Part shown: piece by piece, positions 26,319-35,563 of the stretch
How the letters are laid out: every line of letters begins with the position of its first letter
Numbering within the stretch: position 1 is the first letter of the stretch
Origin: Arsenicibacter sp965247375
Lineage (GTDB): Bacteria; Bacteroidota; Bacteroidia; Cytophagales; Spirosomataceae
Direction: 5' to 3'
DNA: 64,000 nt
NCBI GenBank assembly: GCA_965247375.1
Contig: CBDFHU010000092.1
Span: forward strand, 1-64,000
Notes under the pieces: model-generated
Seen by the model: only the letters and a program-made list of their open reading frames with translations
Databases searched by the model: none
Told to the model about the DNA's origin: nothing
Program-made: the position numbers and the translations under genes

Positions 26319-27434
26319 TCAGGGGTAGGCATGAAATTCCTGCCAGTTCAGAAATATGATCCGGTTGTCCCGAATGAGGAGGCAGGCTACTTCCCGGTCT
26401 CCGCCGATGCCGTAAAAATCCAGATTAATCAGATAGTCATTGCCGTAGCGGGCCGTAATCGGGTCATGTGTATAAAAACGATAATTAACCAACGGATGAA
26501 CAACGGTAAACGTATTATTTGATAAGGTGGCTAAACAAGGTGTATCATTCGTATGAAGGATATAAAAGACCTGGCTATTTACCTCGGCACCGCCAAATAC
26601 TTGTATTCCGTAGTAGTTAAAGACCACATGGGAAGTATCTTTTTCATTTACCGTCCGCAGCTGTTTGCCCGTTTCCGGTGTCCATTCCGGTAAACGTCTT
26701 GGGTCCGCAATGGTGGTTTCTGCCGCATGACCAATCATATGCCCCAGGCTGGACAGAACACGGTAGCCTTCTGCGGTAGACCGGACCCATACCGCACAGG
26801 TGGAGGATGTGTAGTAGGTTTTTTTCGTTTGTTTATCAAAAAAATAGATATGTCCGCCAAACTCTCCGTTACAGTCGTTGTAAACCAGAAACTGCTGGTC
26901 TTCAAATAGTTTGGGCCTGTTCTTGAAAGGGACGACGTTATTGTAAGGTAACCAGCCCTTAACCGGATCATACTGCCAATACCGTCCGCCGGATAAAGCC
27001 GTAAGTTTGTTACCGATCAGCCAGTGGCGCTCGAACCGTTTTGTATTCAGCCGGTTTTCAAGCGCTTTATTTCTGCGCCAGGTATCAGGATCATAACAGG
27101 CGAATTGGCCGGGTTCAAACAGGGCTACAAGGTATTTATCATAAATGATTGAAAAGCACAACGGGAATTTACCGGAGCCGAACGGATTCCGTTCAAATCG
27201 CCTGCTGACAATGAACGGATAAGCAGAGTCGGCTAGCACCACGGTATAATTTTTGTTAGATGTTAAAATGGGTAACGGAGACGTATCCCGCCGCATGTGT
27301 TTATTTGCTATGGCGTTCTGTGCCAGCTTTCTGAAAACTCTATCGACTTGAAAATTAACTTTAGGTGTTGATTGTGAATACGTTATTTCCGGAATAAACA
27401 CAAAAAGAAGGATGTGGAGAAGATAGCTTTTCAT
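26319..27434 (-). CDS. Secreted protein of unknown function
   Basis: Not recognised. The 371 residues start with a signal peptide (MKSYLLHILLFVFIPEITYS). The rest is soluble and rich in aromatic beta-strand-like stretches (GRYWQYDPVKGWLPYNNV, GHIYFFDKQTKKTYYTSS, DYLINLDFYGIGGDREVACLL), which suggests a beta-propeller-like or WG-repeat-like fold, but I cannot confirm one. It has two Cys near TSSTCAVW and DTPCLA. No clear operon partner. Confidence 0.7.
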   Translation of the reverse strand: MKSYLLHILLFVFIPEITYSQSTPKVNFQVDRVFRKLAQNAIANKHMRRDTSPLPILTSNKNYTVVLADSAYPFIVSRRFERNPFGSGKFPLCFSIIYDKYLVALFEPGQFACYDPDTWRRNKALENRLNTKRFERHWLIGNKLTALSGGRYWQYDPVKGWLPYNNVVPFKNRPKLFEDQQFLVYNDCNGEFGGHIYFFDKQTKKTYYTSSTCAVWVRSTAEGYRVLSSLGHMIGHAAETTIADPRRLPEWTPETGKQLRTVNEKDTSHVVFNYYGIQVFGGAEVNSQVFYILHTNDTPCLATLSNNTFTVVHPLVNYRFYTHDPITARYGNDYLINLDFYGIGGDREVACLLIRDNRIIFLNWQEFHAYP

Positions 27435-27553
27435 AAAGAAATGGATGTGTCAGCTGTTTCATTGTAAAATTGGCTAAATATACAGGAATACCTGTTGCGC
27501 TGTATAAGTGCCACGCCTGCCCCAAAATGTCAGGGTTGACGCTAATCCCGATT

Positions 27554-28453
27554 TTACTCAGTGGGCACCGGCTTACTTTTCCTCACCCGGTACAGGTTCA
27601 TGGCCATGATGGCCCCCAGCATGATAGCGATGCCGGTGAACTGCCCGCCTGTCAGTCGTTCGCCTAAGATAATATGAGCCGTGATGATGGCTACCGGTAA
27701 TTCGGCGGTCATCAGAATTCCGCTGATGCCGGCACCCACATGGGGTATTCCTCTGGCAAACAAAACCGGCGGAATGACCGTCCCGAATAAGGCCAGGAAC
27801 AACGCCCATTTGACCAGATCAAGCCCCGGATGACTTTCGGTCGCCAGCGTTGGCAGATTAACCAGGCCAATGGCCAGGGCAGAACCGGTCATAATGAACG
27901 CACTTTTGGTAAGGTTCGGGATACCGCTTCCGGCACGGCTATTGGCAACTACATAACCCGCATAGAGCACCGAGGCCAGTAGCACATAAAAAACGCCGGT
28001 CCATGAGAACGTAATGCTGTCGCTTCCCGGCAGGTTACCTGCGAGAACTGTGCCGCCGATAATTACGGCCGAAATGCCAACCTCCATCAGTGACGGCTTG
28101 TTCCTGAAAATCACCCAGTCGAACAGAATGCCGAGCCAGGTGAACTGCATCAGCAGGACAATGGCCAGCGAGGCCGCAATGTAGTGTACCGAAACGTAGT
28201 AGTAGAAAGTCGCCAGGCCAATGGTGGCACCGGTCCCCAGAAGGGCGAGTAATTGCTTTGTACTGACGGACCGTACAGAAAAGCCGGGAGATGTAATCCG
28301 TGCCAGTATCCAGAGCAGAACCGCGCCGGTGAATGCTTGCGAAAAGGAGATTTCGGCAGGTGTGAAGCCCTGCTGATACGCAATTTTGACAAAGGAAGAC
28401 AGGATACCGAAGCTGATTGCCCCGGCTAACACCATGAGGATATACTTAGTCAT
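27554..28453 (-). CDS. EamA/DMT-family transporter
   Basis: Inner-membrane transporter of the drug/metabolite superfamily, 299 residues, with about ten predicted hydrophobic helices in two EamA repeats (GAISFGILSSFVKIAYQQGF at the start; TGVFYVLLASVLYAGYVVANS in the second half) and the final helix HIILGERLTGGQFTGIAIML. Substrate unknown. It is preceded by the threonine-synthase-like gene on the same strand. Confidence 0.9.
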   Translation of the reverse strand: MTKYILMVLAGAISFGILSSFVKIAYQQGFTPAEISFSQAFTGAVLLWILARITSPGFSVRSVSTKQLLALLGTGATIGLATFYYYVSVHYIAASLAIVLLMQFTWLGILFDWVIFRNKPSLMEVGISAVIIGGTVLAGNLPGSDSITFSWTGVFYVLLASVLYAGYVVANSRAGSGIPNLTKSAFIMTGSALAIGLVNLPTLATESHPGLDLVKWALFLALFGTVIPPVLFARGIPHVGAGISGILMTAELPVAIITAHIILGERLTGGQFTGIAIMLGAIMAMNLYRVRKSKPVPTE

Positions 28454-28462
28454 ATCCAGTTA

Positions 28463-28544
28463 CTTAGCTTGGCAGTTGACCGGTGGAAGGAGAATCGTGC
28501 ACCCGAATGGATGCATGATTGTTCAGGTTTCCTGCTAAGCTAAG
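28463..28544. repeat. Inverted repeat upstream of the EamA gene
   Basis: CTTAGCTTGGCAG (28463-28475) and CTGCTAAGCTAAG (28532-28544) match as inverted copies at 12 of 13 positions, 56 nt apart, in the gap between the threonine-synthase-like and EamA genes. No T-run follows in the direction of transcription, so it is not an obvious terminator. Confidence 0.45.
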
Positions 28545-28555
28545 CAAAAAAAGAT

Positions 28556-29764
28556 TTACTGCGCAAACGGCCGGAGGTTATCCAGGTATTTCTGGCCGTT
28601 GCCGGTGTTGAGCAGCAGGATGTTATCGGTTGCTGACAGCCAACCCGTCTGTACCAGTTTCCGGGCGGCGGCCCAGAGTGCTGCGCCTTCGGGGGCAACA
28701 AAAATCCCCTCCATCCGGCCAATTTCACGCACACTGTCGACCATGGCTGCTTCGGAAATACCGATGGTCAGCCCGCCGGATTCGCGGAGTACGTTCAGCA
28801 TCAGCGGTTCACCAATAGGGCGGGGAACTGCCAGCCCGTTGGCGAGCGTGGGTTTGCCGGTATATTGCTGCGCATCGGGTTGTGTGCCGAGCCAGGTTTC
28901 GACCAGCGGCTGGCAGTTTTCGGCCTGAACGGCCACCATGCGCGGGAGCTTAATGCCCGCCGGAAGCCAGCCTAGCTGCTGCATTTCGCGGAAGGCTTTC
29001 CAGATGCCGATGAGGCCGGTACCGCCACCAGCCGGGTATAGAATCACGTCCGGTAGCGCCCAATTCAGCTGTTCGGCTATTTCATAGCCCATGGTCTTTT
29101 TGCCTTCGATCCGGTAAGGCTCCTTCAGCGTCGACATATCGAGCCACTGCCCGCCGGCATTGAGCTGACGGGCTTTGACCGCGCAGTCATTGATGAGTCC
29201 GTCGATGAGGTGTAATTCGGCACCATACCAGTAACATTCTTCCTGAAACGCTTTCGGCGTATGCCGGGGCATGACCACAATGGCTTTCATACCGGCTCTG
29301 GCACAATAGGCTGCCATCGCCACGCCTGCATTACCGGCCGTCGGGATAATACATCCCTCAACGCCAAATTCATGCGCTTTTGAAATGGCCATACTCAGCC
29401 CGCGGGCCTTAAACGAGCCGGTCGGGTTTTTGCCTTCGTCTTTGAGCCATAAGCTCAGGAAACCACCTGCCTCGCCAAGCCGGTTGAGCCGGAGCATGGG
29501 CGTAAATCCTTCGCCAAGGCTGATAATATGGGTTGGGGACTGTACGGGTAAAACCTCCTGATACCGCCACATAGTACCTTCGCGGTGGAGAAGTATCCGC
29601 TTGTCTAAGCCACCCGACAGGTCATACTGCGCCAGCAGCGGCATGGAACAACAGGGGGAAAGCGTCTGTAACGCAGTCGCCGTATATGCCCTTTGGCAGG
29701 CCGAACAGGTCAGGTGGCTGAGCAGGCTGTAGGTTGTTGAAGAAGTAGATGAGGCAGCAATCAT
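28556..29764 (-). CDS. Threonine synthase-like PLP enzyme
   Basis: PLP-dependent lyase of fold type II, 402 residues, like threonine synthase, which converts O-phosphohomoserine to threonine. The N-terminal Cys motif LTCSACQRAY with SPCCSMP is zinc-ribbon-like. PLP lysine lies in KNPTGSFKARG, followed by PTAGNAGVAMAAYCARAG and the phosphate-binding PAGGGTGLIGIWKAF. Another family member acting on a different hydroxy- or phospho-amino acid is possible. It is 53 nt downstream of a LysR regulator on the same strand, so co-transcription is likely. Confidence 0.87.
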   Translation of the reverse strand: MIAASSTSSTTYSLLSHLTCSACQRAYTATALQTLSPCCSMPLLAQYDLSGGLDKRILLHREGTMWRYQEVLPVQSPTHIISLGEGFTPMLRLNRLGEAGGFLSLWLKDEGKNPTGSFKARGLSMAISKAHEFGVEGCIIPTAGNAGVAMAAYCARAGMKAIVVMPRHTPKAFQEECYWYGAELHLIDGLINDCAVKARQLNAGGQWLDMSTLKEPYRIEGKKTMGYEIAEQLNWALPDVILYPAGGGTGLIGIWKAFREMQQLGWLPAGIKLPRMVAVQAENCQPLVETWLGTQPDAQQYTGKPTLANGLAVPRPIGEPLMLNVLRESGGLTIGISEAAMVDSVREIGRMEGIFVAPEGAALWAAARKLVQTGWLSATDNILLLNTGNGQKYLDNLRPFAQ

Positions 29765-29817
29765 GCCCCAAAAGACCGCACAAACCGGCGGGAATGCAAC
29801 CGCCTTTTTGGAATGGG

Positions 29818-30723
29818 TTATGCCGGTTTGGCATAGTACCGTTTCGTAAACCGGACAAAGTCCTGCAAGGCCTGCTGGTTTTCAGTACCGCGCCGCTGGA
29901 TGAAGTGAAACGTTCTGGTAATCTGTAAATCCTTGATGCATAGCTCAATCAGTTCACCCGATTCAATTTCTTTGGCAACTGCCTGCCGGGGCAAAAAAGC
30001 CATGGCGGTATCTACGCGGACGAAGTTTTTCAGGGCCTCTGTGCCGCCCAGCCGCACCCGAACCGGTAAATCCGACAGGTCAACGCCATGCGCGGCCAGC
30101 GTTTTTTCGACAACCGCCTGCGTCCCCGAACCCGTTTCACGCAGGGCTATCGGGGTATGGCGCAGGTCTTCGATACGCAGTGGCTGGCCGCTGAGCGGGC
30201 TGACCGGCGAGCATACGGCAATTACCTCATCGGTCAGGAACGGGGTAGCGGTAACGTTGTTGGCCTTATTGATTACCTCAACAATTCCGAGATCAATTTC
30301 ATGATCGAGCAGCGCTTTAAGAATATTTTCGCTGTTCCGGTTTTTCAGGGTCAGCTGGAGCGACGGGTTTTGTTGCAGATAGGCTGAAAGCACCCGTGGC
30401 AGCACATAGAGCGAAATGGTAGTGCTGGCGCCCAGTACCATGTGGGAGGGCGGCGCAAATGCCTGGCTCAGCGCCTGCATATCCTGATACAACGTTTGCT
30501 GAAGTTGCCGGGCTTCCAGTAACCGGTCATACAAGAGTTTGCCGGCCGGTGTCAGGTGGATGCTGTTGCCTTTGCGTTCGAATAAGCCGGTTTTGTAAAA
30601 CGCCTCCAGCGCCTGAATCTGCTTGCTGATGGCCGATTGGCTGATAAAGAGCGTCTGGCTGGCCTTAGTAAAGCTCAGCTGGCGGGCCACTTCAATAAAT
30701 ACCTCGTGCTTGTAAGAAATCAT
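29818..30723 (-). CDS. LysR family transcriptional regulator
   Basis: Regulator of 301 residues: N-terminal winged HTH (FIEVARQLSFTKASQTLFISQSAISKQIQALE) and a periplasmic-binding-protein-like effector domain (LRIEDLRHTPIALRETGSGTQAVVE). Resembles the CysL/YwfK-type subgroup. It lies directly upstream of the threonine-synthase-like gene in the same direction, which suggests it controls that gene or responds to a related amino acid. Confidence 0.9.
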   Translation of the reverse strand: MISYKHEVFIEVARQLSFTKASQTLFISQSAISKQIQALEAFYKTGLFERKGNSIHLTPAGKLLYDRLLEARQLQQTLYQDMQALSQAFAPPSHMVLGASTTISLYVLPRVLSAYLQQNPSLQLTLKNRNSENILKALLDHEIDLGIVEVINKANNVTATPFLTDEVIAVCSPVSPLSGQPLRIEDLRHTPIALRETGSGTQAVVEKTLAAHGVDLSDLPVRVRLGGTEALKNFVRVDTAMAFLPRQAVAKEIESGELIELCIKDLQITRTFHFIQRRGTENQQALQDFVRFTKRYYAKPA

Positions 30724-30746
30724 GAGTTTGCTGATGACAGAACGTA

Positions 30747-30782
30747 AAATAAAAGCCCTTTACTGGTTCAGTAAAGGGCTTC
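30747..30782 (-). terminator. Terminator after dnaK
   Basis: Stem AAGCCCTTTACT / AGTAAAGGGCTT with a 5-nt loop and a TTTTATTTT tail on the minus strand, 34 nt past the dnaK stop. Confidence 0.85.
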
Positions 30783-30815
30783 GGTATTTATGAGCGACCC
30801 GTCGGGCCGGCTATA

Positions 30816-32729
30816 TTACTTCACTTCTTCGTAAGGAACGTCAGACACGTTGTCTTCCGTTGCCTGGCTTTGAGCACCTTGTGCGCCGCCGTTAAAATCG
30901 GCGCCCGGAGCACCTTCCGCACCACCGGCGTTATAAATGTCCTGCGACGCCGCATTCCATGCTTCCGTGATCTTGGTCATCGCTGCGTCGATGGCTGTTA
31001 CATCGCGTGAGCCGTGCGCTGATTTCAGCTCTGCCAGTGCACTTTCGATGGCTGACTTATTGGCTGCCGACAGTTTATCACCGTAATCCTTCAGCTGTTT
31101 CTCCGTCTGGAATACCATTGAGTCAGCCTGGTTTACTTTTTCAACTTTTTCGCGTTCAGCTTTGTCAGCCGCTTCATTGGCCTTCGCTTCTTCACGCATT
31201 TTATTGATTTCGGCATCCGTCAGACCGCTTGACGCTTCAATCCGGATTTTCTGCTCCTTACCGGTGCCTTTATCGCGGGCCGTTACGTTCAGGATACCGT
31301 TGGCATCCACGTCGAACGTTACTTCGATTTGTGGGACACCGCGTGGTGCCGGTGGAATATCTGACAGGATAAACCGGCCTAACTGGCGGTTCTGCGTAGC
31401 CATCGGACGCTCACCCTGTAATACGTGGATTTCCACGCTTGGCTGGTTGTCTGATGCCGTCGAGAACGTTTCCGATTTTTTGGTCGGAATAGTTGTATTG
31501 GCTTCAATCATTTTCGTGAACACGCCCCCCATTGTTTCGATACCCAACGAAAGCGGGATAACGTCAAGAAGCAATACGTCTTTCACTTCACCGGTCAATA
31601 CACCACCCTGGATGGCAGCCCCTACGGCAACTGCTTCGTCCGGGTTAACGCTTTTCGATGGTTTCCGGCCAAACAGTTTTTCTACTTCTTCCTGAACGCG
31701 CGGGATACGGGTTGAACCACCTACCAGGATCACTTCGTCGATCTGGCTGGCTGACATACCGGCGTTTTTCAGCGCACGGCGGCATGGCTCGAGGCTGCGC
31801 TGAATCAGCGAATCAGCCAGTTGCTCAAACTTAGCGCGTGACAGCGAGCGTACAAGGTGTTTCGGAATACCGTTTACCGGCATGATATACGGCAGGTTAA
31901 TCTCAGTCGATGTCGAGCTCGACAATTCGATTTTTGCTTTCTCTGCCGCCTCTTTCAGGCGCTGTAACGCCATCGGGTCCTGACGCAGGTCGATGCCTTC
32001 ATCTTTCTTGAATTCTTCGGCCAGCCAGTCGATAATCACCTGATCAAAATCGTCACCACCCAGGTGTGTATCACCATCGGTTGATTTTACTTCGAATACA
32101 CCGTCACCTAATTCAAGGATTGAAATATCAAATGTACCACCACCTAAGTCAAACACGGCGATTTTACGGTCCTGGTCAGTTTTATCAAGACCATAGGCCA
32201 ATGCTGCCGCAGTTGGCTCGTTGATAATCCGTTTTACATCCAGGCCAGCGATCTGACCGGCTTCTTTGGTCGCCTGACGTTCAGCATCGTTAAAGTAGGC
32301 AGGAACCGTAATAACGGCTTCGGTTACAGTCTGGCCCAGATAATCTTCGGCAGTTTGCTTCATCTTCTGCAGAATCAGCGCCGAAATTTCCTGTGGTGTA
32401 TATTGACGGTCGCCGATGCGTACACGTGGCGTATCATTCGGGCCACGCTCTACATCATAGGCAATCGTTTTCATTTCATTCTGAACTTCGGCAAAGCGCT
32501 TACCCATGAACCGCTTAACCGATTGAATAGTGTGCTTAGGGTTGGTGATGGCCTGGCGTTTGGCCGGAGCACCTACTTTACGCTCACCGTTACCGTTGTC
32601 CATGAAAGCCACAACTGAAGGCGTGGTGCGGGCTCCTTCGCTGTTCGGAATAACGACTGGCTCGTTACCTTCCATGACGGCTACACATGAGTTTGTAGTA
32701 CCTAAGTCAATGCCAATAATCTTTCCCAT
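30816..32729 (-). CDS. dnaK: Molecular chaperone DnaK (Hsp70)
   Basis: ATP-dependent chaperone, 637 residues. Signatures: IGIDLGTTNSCVAV at the N-terminus, VFDLGGGTFDISIL, VGGSTRIPRVQ in the nucleotide-binding domain, then the substrate-binding domain (LDVIPLSLGIETMGG) and a C-terminal lid ending SDVPYEEVK. It stands alone; grpE and dnaJ are not in the window. The 174-bp upstream gap shows no consensus promoter that I can call. Confidence 0.98.
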   Translation of the reverse strand: MGKIIGIDLGTTNSCVAVMEGNEPVVIPNSEGARTTPSVVAFMDNGNGERKVGAPAKRQAITNPKHTIQSVKRFMGKRFAEVQNEMKTIAYDVERGPNDTPRVRIGDRQYTPQEISALILQKMKQTAEDYLGQTVTEAVITVPAYFNDAERQATKEAGQIAGLDVKRIINEPTAAALAYGLDKTDQDRKIAVFDLGGGTFDISILELGDGVFEVKSTDGDTHLGGDDFDQVIIDWLAEEFKKDEGIDLRQDPMALQRLKEAAEKAKIELSSSTSTEINLPYIMPVNGIPKHLVRSLSRAKFEQLADSLIQRSLEPCRRALKNAGMSASQIDEVILVGGSTRIPRVQEEVEKLFGRKPSKSVNPDEAVAVGAAIQGGVLTGEVKDVLLLDVIPLSLGIETMGGVFTKMIEANTTIPTKKSETFSTASDNQPSVEIHVLQGERPMATQNRQLGRFILSDIPPAPRGVPQIEVTFDVDANGILNVTARDKGTGKEQKIRIEASSGLTDAEINKMREEAKANEAADKAEREKVEKVNQADSMVFQTEKQLKDYGDKLSAANKSAIESALAELKSAHGSRDVTAIDAAMTKITEAWNAASQDIYNAGGAEGAPGADFNGGAQGAQSQATEDNVSDVPYEEVK

Positions 32730-32903
32730 GATGGTTTATTGCTATGTTTATGCTTTGTGTTCTAAATGTCAGTTACACCTATACTATCAAGCAATATGCC
32801 AGCTCATAAATTTGTTTGAAATCGTGACAGATTGGCAGTGGAATCCGAACGAATGAGACAAGTCGGCGGAGCAGGCTGACACAATCAGACGTACTGGCGG
32901 AGT

Positions 32904-33305
32904 TCATACCGGGAGACTGTTCCGGTCATTACCGCCCTTGACATAACAAACGATAAACAGGCCGAAGGCTATGGTAAAAAAGGCAAATGGTATCCAGTAA
33001 TACAGACTCCATGATGCTAGTGGGTTGCCGAGATATTCGGGAAAATATACTAAAAATGGTATCCAGAACGTCAGTGCAATAAGCAGTAGTATATACCGTG
33101 GGCGTTCAAAAATGCCGGATAGATACGTCCAGACACTTACCCAGGCGGCAATAAACAGGAAGCTGTAAATGGTATACCAGGACAGGAAGATGGTATTAAG
33201 GATTACCAGACCAAAAATGGGGTAAAGCATATATGCATTGCCTATACCGCAAAGGCTACAGGAAAGGGCCATGATCAACAGGAGAGGTTTCAGGTTTTTA
33301 TACAT
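32904..33305 (-). CDS. Small membrane protein of unknown function
   Basis: About 133 residues with four hydrophobic segments (LLLIMALSCSLCGIGNAYML; LVILNTIFLSWYTIYSFLFI; PRYILLLIALTFWIPFLVYF; WIPFAFFTIAFGLFIVCYV). The start at 33305 (MYKNLK) is preferred because upstream codons overlap the neighbouring gene. It follows the similar membrane gene at 33320 after 14 nt, so the pair is probably one unit. No family recognised. Confidence 0.65.
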   Translation of the reverse strand: MYKNLKPLLLIMALSCSLCGIGNAYMLYPIFGLVILNTIFLSWYTIYSFLFIAAWVSVWTYLSGIFERPRYILLLIALTFWIPFLVYFPEYLGNPLASWSLYYWIPFAFFTIAFGLFIVCYVKGGNDRNSLPV

Positions 33306-33319
33306 ACGCTGAGAAGTGT

Positions 33320-33715
33320 TCAAAGGCGACGGATCAAAATATAAAAATAGCCGGATAAGGTAAAGAGCAGACACGGGAGCCATACCAACAGTGATGTATG
33401 GCTAAACGATATGGAAGGCGTTGCCCGAAGGAAGGCCAGGCCGATGGGTAACGCCAGCATGATAATCACTGATACCGTTAACTCGCTTTGCCTGAGACGC
33501 GGATAGAGGGCGGCTGCCAGCAAATATCCCCAACAGGCGAGAATCAGCAGTGTAATCAGGTTTGCCAGGGTCGGAATACACAATAGCAGGAGCAGCCACA
33601 TCAGGAGCGGCATAAAGATAGTCCCGTCTCCGATGTGTATAAACGCAAAAGAACCAGCCATAAGCAGCAGCAGGAAACCGCGGAGGGTATTAACCGAAAA
33701 GAGTGTTGACCTCAT
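33320..33715 (-). CDS. Small membrane protein of unknown function
   Basis: 131 residues, four to five hydrophobic segments (FLLLLMAGSFAFIHIGDG; MPLLMWLLLLLCIPTLANLITLLILACWGYLL; IIMLALPIGLAFLR). Pairs with the membrane gene at 32904. It lies 55 nt after the Crp-like regulator gene on the same strand, which may control the pair. Confidence 0.65.
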   Translation of the reverse strand: MRSTLFSVNTLRGFLLLLMAGSFAFIHIGDGTIFMPLLMWLLLLLCIPTLANLITLLILACWGYLLAAALYPRLRQSELTVSVIIMLALPIGLAFLRATPSISFSHTSLLVWLPCLLFTLSGYFYILIRRL

Positions 33716-33770
33716 GACTTTTTTTACAAAAATGCTTCAGCTACGGCACTCCTTTCTTGATCTGAATCAA

Positions 33771-34343
33771 TTACGCTTTCGCCTTTTTCGCCCGGATACG
33801 GCTATAGGTTTCCGGTGTCAGGCCAAGGAGTGTAGCAATGTGCTTACCCGATAACCGGTTCAGGAGGTCTTTATGCGTCTGGAAAAACTGCGCGTACCGT
33901 TCTTCGGCCGAAAGGTGGCGCAGGCTGTGGGCCCTTAGCTCGCTTTTGACATAATACTGTTCGGTCAACACGCGGCCTATGGCGTTGAAGGCAGGAAATC
34001 TGTCGTACAGAGATTCAAGCTGAGGGCGGGAAATCGACCAGAGAAGCGACGCTTCGAGTGCTTCAACAAATTCAAACGAAGGCTGCCGGGTGTAAAAGCT
34101 GAGAGGGGAGATGATAAAATCACCTTCCCGCATGAAGTCCGTAGTGATTTCCTTCTCATCCTTCAGGTAATAGCGGCGGGTTAGTCCGGATTCAATAAAA
34201 AAGATCCGGTTTGACGTAGTACCGGCCTGCAGGATTACCTCGTGTTTACGGAATCGGTTTGGTAGCAGCAAGGTGCCTAATTTCTGCTCAAATCCATCAG
34301 GCATGGGTTTGATGGAGCGGATCAGTTCAAAAAGTGTCTGCAT
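33771..34343 (-). CDS. Crp/Fnr family transcriptional regulator
   Basis: Cyclic-nucleotide-binding-fold regulator of 190 residues. I start at 34343 (MQTLFELIRSIKPMPDGF); the frame runs on upstream through a low-complexity stretch. The cNMP-binding-like domain has FIESGLTRRYYLKDEKEITTDFMREGDF, and the HTH has LSGKHIATLLGLTPETYSRIRA. This subgroup is abundant in Bacteroidota and mostly of unknown ligand. Confidence 0.88.
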   Translation of the reverse strand: MQTLFELIRSIKPMPDGFEQKLGTLLLPNRFRKHEVILQAGTTSNRIFFIESGLTRRYYLKDEKEITTDFMREGDFIISPLSFYTRQPSFEFVEALEASLLWSISRPQLESLYDRFPAFNAIGRVLTEQYYVKSELRAHSLRHLSAEERYAQFFQTHKDLLNRLSGKHIATLLGLTPETYSRIRAKKAKA

Positions 34344-34362
34344 GAGTTGGCTGGAAAATGAA

Positions 34363-34384
34363 AAGGCAAGCGTGCGCTTGCCTT
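34363..34384 (-). terminator. Terminator after the DUF937 gene
   Basis: Perfect palindromic stem AAGGCAAGCG / CGCTTGCCTT and a TTTTC tail on the minus strand, between the DUF937 stop (34417) and the Crp-like gene. Confidence 0.7.
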
Positions 34385-34416
34385 GACAAAAAAAAACAAA
34401 AAAAGGGAGACCGCAA

Positions 34417-34998
34417 TTATTTGCCGCCGAACAAGCCACCCAGTAAACCGCCCAGGCCGCCTGACTGCTGACCGCCACCAGTGTTACTGCCACCCATCAG
34501 GCCACCGGCCACGCGCATGACATCGCTCATATCCAGTTTACCGTCGGCCATGGCGGTAGAGGCCATACCCATCCAGTCAACATTGCCGGCGTTCTGATTG
34601 CCGGTAGCGGCGCCCATGATACTGCCAACGTCGATGCTGGAGTCATTCGGGTCTGTTGCTTTAGCAAAGAGTTTGCTTAATACCATCGGAATAACGGCTG
34701 CAGCAATACTTTTAGCGACAGTTTCAGAGACGCCGAGTTTACCCATCAGATTACCGACAACGTTGCTGATCATACCATTTACCATTGGATTTGAGGCAGA
34801 TAAACTACCGCCCTGGCCCATGATTGTACTCAGCAGACCACCGATATTACCGCCCTGCGCCTGTTGCTGAAGGCCGTTGGTGATACCGCTCAAGACCGTT
34901 TCCATCGCGACCTCATTGTGTTGATTTGGAATAGCGGGGTTGTTGATGATTGCATCGCCTGATGATTCGCGAACCAGATTTAAAAGGGTTTCCAGCAT
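34417..34998 (-). CDS. DUF937-family protein
   Basis: 193 residues; helical N-terminal part (MLETLLNLVRESSGDAIINNP ... ETVLSGITNGLQ) with the DUF937 pattern, then a glycine-rich end (GGLGGLLGGLFGGK). No signal peptide seen. The function of the family is unknown. Confidence 0.8.
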   Translation of the reverse strand: MLETLLNLVRESSGDAIINNPAIPNQHNEVAMETVLSGITNGLQQQAQGGNIGGLLSTIMGQGGSLSASNPMVNGMISNVVGNLMGKLGVSETVAKSIAAAVIPMVLSKLFAKATDPNDSSIDVGSIMGAATGNQNAGNVDWMGMASTAMADGKLDMSDVMRVAGGLMGGSNTGGGQQSGGLGGLLGGLFGGK

Positions 34999-35122
34999 GA
35001 GTATTAAATGTTTTGGGGCAAAGCCCGGGTTATACCAGTATTGAGAACAGGCCTAAAAATAAATGAAAAAAGACACAGCAATCAGCATATCTGTTTAATT
35101 TGCTGTAAAGCTTTTCGATCTT

Positions 35123-35563
35123 ATGACGGACATCACCGAAAATAGTAACATATCCGAAGAAGGAAATAACCAATTAGAATCTCAGGTAACCCCTTTACTT
35201 GAAAACGTCTTATATCCGAGTGAATCTGACGAAGCCATCACATATGTAACGTGCTATCTGAAGCAGGAAGAACCACTCACGGTTAGTCAGATTAAAGATT
35301 GGCTGATGATACCACCGTCCGTTTATGTGGAGGAAACTACAACCGATTGGTTCTGGGAACCCGTAACGACGGAGCAGGACTGGTATGGCGAAGAAGAAAA
35401 AGCGCGGACGGCAGCGTTCCGGCAGATTCAGGAGGTGTTAGCACCGCTCACCGGTTGCCAGGTTTTCCGCGTGGGCGACACCGAAGTAGATATTTACCTG
35501 CTGGGCCGTTTACCCGACGGCTCCGGTCGCGCCGGCCTGAAAACCCGCGTCATCGAAACGTAG
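35123..35563 (+). CDS. NuiA-like nuclease A inhibitor family protein
   Basis: Probable inhibitor of a sugar-nonspecific nuclease, 146 residues. The C-terminal two thirds match Anabaena NuiA in pattern: TTEQDWYGEEEKARTAAF, FRVGDTEVDIYLLGR and AGLKTRVIET. The first 30 residues are an acidic N/Q-rich extension. No nuclease gene is adjacent, so its target is elsewhere or it has another role. Its stop codon sits at the edge of an inverted repeat (35560). Confidence 0.85.
   Translation: MTDITENSNISEEGNNQLESQVTPLLENVLYPSESDEAITYVTCYLKQEEPLTVSQIKDWLMIPPSVYVEETTTDWFWEPVTTEQDWYGEEEKARTAAFRQIQEVLAPLTGCQVFRVGDTEVDIYLLGRLPDGSGRAGLKTRVIET

Noticed and set aside
28463..28544. 12/13-matching inverted repeat read as a terminator of the threonine-synthase-like gene
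   Set aside because: The A/T-run lies on the wrong side for minus-strand transcription; kept only as a repeat.
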